NCBI GenBank assembly: GCA_028583405.1
Contig: CM053250.1
Location: forward strand, 40,536,230 to 40,600,229
Source of the DNA: Pogonophryne albipinna
Taxonomy: Eukaryota; Chordata; Actinopteri; Perciformes; Artedidraconidae
Length of the DNA: 64,000 bases
Direction of reading: 5' to 3'
A program made the position numbers and the translations under genes. The notes beneath the pieces are model-generated. The model saw only the letters and a list, made by a program, of their open reading frames with translations. It was not told where the DNA came from and did no database searches. The first letter of the stretch is position 1, and the number at the start of each line of letters is the position of its first letter. Shown here one piece after another: positions 61,490 to 64,000 of the stretch.

Positions 61490-63395
61490 GAATAGGTCTT
61501 TCGAGGTAGACTAGTCTAGTGTGTGGTTTTCCTTTATCAAGTGTAGTGTTACTGACTAGTAACTTCAGCTTTCGCTTACACTTTTGCTTCCATTTGTTTC
61601 TTGGTAGGCTGTCATCTCGCAGAATGACAATGTCATCTACTTGTGAATTCCGTACTGCCTTTGGCCATGTCTGCCGCTGTTGGAGGTTTAGCAGATATTC
61701 TCATTTCCATCTTTGACATAATTCATTGGCAAAGAACTGCACTCTTCTTTCTTCAAGGCTAGTTGCTTCATTAGTTCTTGGCTGAAATCCCTTGGATTCT
61801 CCTGCAAATCTCTTGAGTCTTGCGACGGCTCTCACTTCCCTGGACCAGTCAGAAAACTTAGAGAAGCGGTTCACCATCGAATTTTCTTCCATAGTCTTGA
61901 CTGTGTGAACATGAACTTTGCGAAGTTCAGGATTGTTTGTTTCCACTTCTCCCACCTTCTCTTCACATGGGAGGTTCAGCTGGAAAAGAAAGTCAGGTCC
62001 TTTTAGCGAGTTAGACTCTTCGAGCTGAACTGCACTCAGCCCCCTTGAGGCGTAGTCGGCTGGGTTATTTTCTGGAGTGTGTTCAGTGAAATCAGACTCC
62101 AGAACTTTGATTATTTCTGTTGGATTGATCTCTTTTACTTGAGTTCTGCACACAAAGTGTACTTCTCTCTTCAGCTGAATTGCTGGCTGGACAGCAGGTG
62201 TTACTTGTCGCACTATGATTCTGTGACTAGTTCCATTTGTGTCACTGTAGTCTTTTGCTGGATTCGAGGAGCCGATGATACTCCAGCCAAGATGCGTCTG
62301 CTGTGCATATGGATAATTGTCTTCACCGGATAGGATCTCTCTTGGAAGGAGGGCTTGTTGACAGTTATATCCGATTAAAAGACCTACTTCACAATCCAAT
62401 GGTAGTGGAATCTTGTCTGCCAACTGTTCCAGATGTGGCCATTTTAGAGCTGTCTCTGAGATAGGAATGTGTGACCTGTCAACTGGAATGAACTCTCTTG
62501 TGAAAAGAGGTGGCAAAGGAATCCTTTTTTCCAGGTCGTATCCCCTCACTTGAAGATCTGTCAGTTTCTGACAGGGGATGACTGTTGACTTTGTTTACAT
62601 TGTAGATAGCCGCAAACGAACATTTTCTTTGTTTGTGTCAAGATATTGGGCCACTTCATCTAGAATGAAAGTCGTGTCACTCTGTGTGTCCAAGAGTGCG
62701 TAGACAAGAACTTCTTGTTCTGGCTGTTTTGTGGATGAGACCCAGACTGGTATGATTGCGGACGTTTGTGTGCTTGGGCCTTCTTGTATGACTCTGTTGG
62801 TGGTTGCAGCGATTTCTTTGGTGTCTGTTTTGTCCTTTGAGATGTCATATCCATTAAAGGTTGTTGACCTTTTGCCTTTGAACTTGTCATCATGCAAACA
62901 CGTGGGATGTCTCCTCTGACACTTTTCACATGTGCTTTTGTCATTGCACGCCTTGACTGATGACCAGTATTCAAACATCCAAAGCATAGCCTTTCTGCAT
63001 ACACAAACTTGATGCAATCTTCAACTGTCTTTTCTACAAACTTTCTACACTTTGGGAGGACGTGTCCTGTTCCTTTGCAGAAGATGCATGTTGGGATGCT
63101 ACTTTGTGTTGTGTTTGTGGACAGGGTCTTTGCTTGAATAGTTTGTTTTTTCACTTTCGACACTCCTGATAGCTTGTATCGAGGATATGGGATCACATGC
63201 GAGATCTGCTTCCTTTGATATTAAATCTACACTTTGAATGGTGGGTAACCACCGTTTGCATGTCTGGCCTCCATTGCTTTTCGGTTCCAGCCAGATACCA
63301 ACCAATCTGGCAGTTTCATCAATATTTGTTGACTCTCGTTGCAGTCATTCAGTACTTCTAATGTCTTAATGTGGGGCATTGCAGCCTCACAGCTC
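61490..63395 (-). pseudogene. BEL/Pao gag-pol, internally deleted
   Basis: From right to left: gag text (PPF...ISKEADLACDPI near 63190-63240); zinc knuckles IFCKGTGHVLPKC and CFGCLNTGHQS (62960-63100); protease VYALLDTQSDTTFILDEV (62640-62700); YDLEKRIPLPPLF and LGWSIIG (62270-62545). Then it jumps straight to ENNPADYASRGLS, which normally follows the reverse transcriptase, so RT and RNase H are deleted. The integrase is also mostly missing before WPKAVRNSQVDDIVILRDD. Several frame shifts and stops. Typical of a dead BEL element. Confidence 0.83.
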
Positions 63396-63399
63396 TTAA

Positions 63400-64000
63400 A
63401 GGGAGGGAATGCTCATGACACGCATTTTTAAATAATTATCATCCGATAAAACAGACCAGTCTCTGCCAGTCTTTTTTTTTTTTTTTTTTATCCGATGACG
63501 TTATCAGTGATTTTAAACTGATTAATTACCGAAATAACATCAACCCTGTGGGCGGCGCCATTTTGACGAGTCACATGACTTATCTTACCGGAAGTGACGT
63601 GAACTATGCGTTTGGTGTCGAGGACAAATTGACGTATGTGCTTTGTTCATGTTGTTTACTCTAGTTACTCTCTCAATTCTATTGAAATATGCCTCATTGT
63701 ATCGCGAAACATTGCCACAATTCGGATAGGAACAATCCACGGAATGCTCGGTTCCATCTATTGCCAACGGGTAAGCGTAGGAAGTACGTTCGGAGGCAGT
63801 GGCTAGCGAAATGTGCTCGGCCCGAACCGAAAGATCCACAGACGCATGTATGCAGCGAACATTTCAAGTTTCCGGACGACTACTCTGAGAGTATGATGAA
63901 ACATAAAATGGGATTTATTAATCAACCATTACTTAATGGGGATGCAGTGCACTGCCAATGCCAGCCAGCGTAAGCACCTTACGCAGCAGACTTTACTTAT
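63400..64000 (+). mobile_element. Left part of a TTAA-flanked, THAP-bearing transposon (Kolobok-like)
   Basis: TTAA at 63396-63399 is followed by AGGGAGGGAATGCTCATGAC. The element interrupts the BEL gag text and encodes a THAP domain. TTAA target, AGGG-type end and THAP together suggest Kolobok. The right end is outside the window. Contains a T run at 63471-63490. Confidence 0.55.
63689..64000 (+). CDS. THAP-domain protein, N-terminus (continues past or ends near window edge)
   Basis: Starts MPHCIAKHCHNSDRN. THAP zinc-finger layout: C4 and C9, then FHLLP, RRQWLAKCARP, and CSEHF with the second Cys-His pair, followed by MGFINQPLL. The frame meets TAA at 63971-63973, so this exon gives 94 residues; splicing or further coding may follow outside. 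DNA-binding part of a transposase (Kolobok or P type), less likely a host THAP gene because it sits inside a transposon-bounded stretch. Confidence 0.65.

Overview
The window looks like nuclear DNA of a ray-finned (teleost) fish. The evidence is one intron-rich host gene of the SLC12A Na-Cl cotransporter family on the minus strand, surrounded by typical fish repeats: chromodomain Ty3/gypsy (sushi-type), L1 and L2-like LINEs, a tRNA-derived SINE, BEL/Pao, many hAT, piggyBac-like, Harbinger-like and Tc1-like elements, and long dinucleotide tracts. No prokaryotic-style genes, CRISPR arrays or rRNA genes were seen.

Host gene. Twenty-four coding exons run right to left from 33075 to 5241. Joined in order they keep one open phase (2655 nt, 884 codons plus stop), from the first membrane helix to a C-terminus ending LTYYCQ. 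The exons for the cytosolic N-terminus are not found in the rest of the window. The gene lies in two exon blocks (33.1-29.9 kb and 17.9-5.2 kb) separated by a 12 kb intron filled with transposons.

Left edge (1-4470): a nest of hAT-like and other DNA elements inserted into one another, three of them supported by target-site duplications (TSDs). 7.7-15.7 kb: small elements, a 33-bp minisatellite derived from a transposon end, and long CA/TG tracts close to exons. 18.1-28.95 kb: a hAT transposase relic split by an L1 with a 15-bp TSD, a TTAA-flanked element, and an L2-like LINE split by a 1.86-kb foldback element. 33.1-41.6 kb: a second foldback element inside another LINE, further foldback arms, Tc1-like and hAT fragments.

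42.7-58.4 kb: a degenerate chromodomain Ty3/gypsy element (minus strand) carries, inside its 5' LTR, a 10.4-kb endogenous retrovirus (plus strand). The retrovirus has 304-bp LTRs that read as identical, open gag and env frames, and a pro-pol in the gag frame behind a UAG codon, with one frame break in reverse transcriptase. The gypsy element has no obvious tRNA primer site. Instead it has a 10-nt match between the primer-site position and the predicted transcript 5' end, as expected for Tf1/sushi-type self-priming.

58.4-64 kb: a hAT in a GATA repeat, an internally deleted BEL/Pao element (minus), and at the right edge the start of a TTAA-flanked element with a THAP domain, probably Kolobok-like. 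All calls come from reading the sequence; no database comparison was possible.
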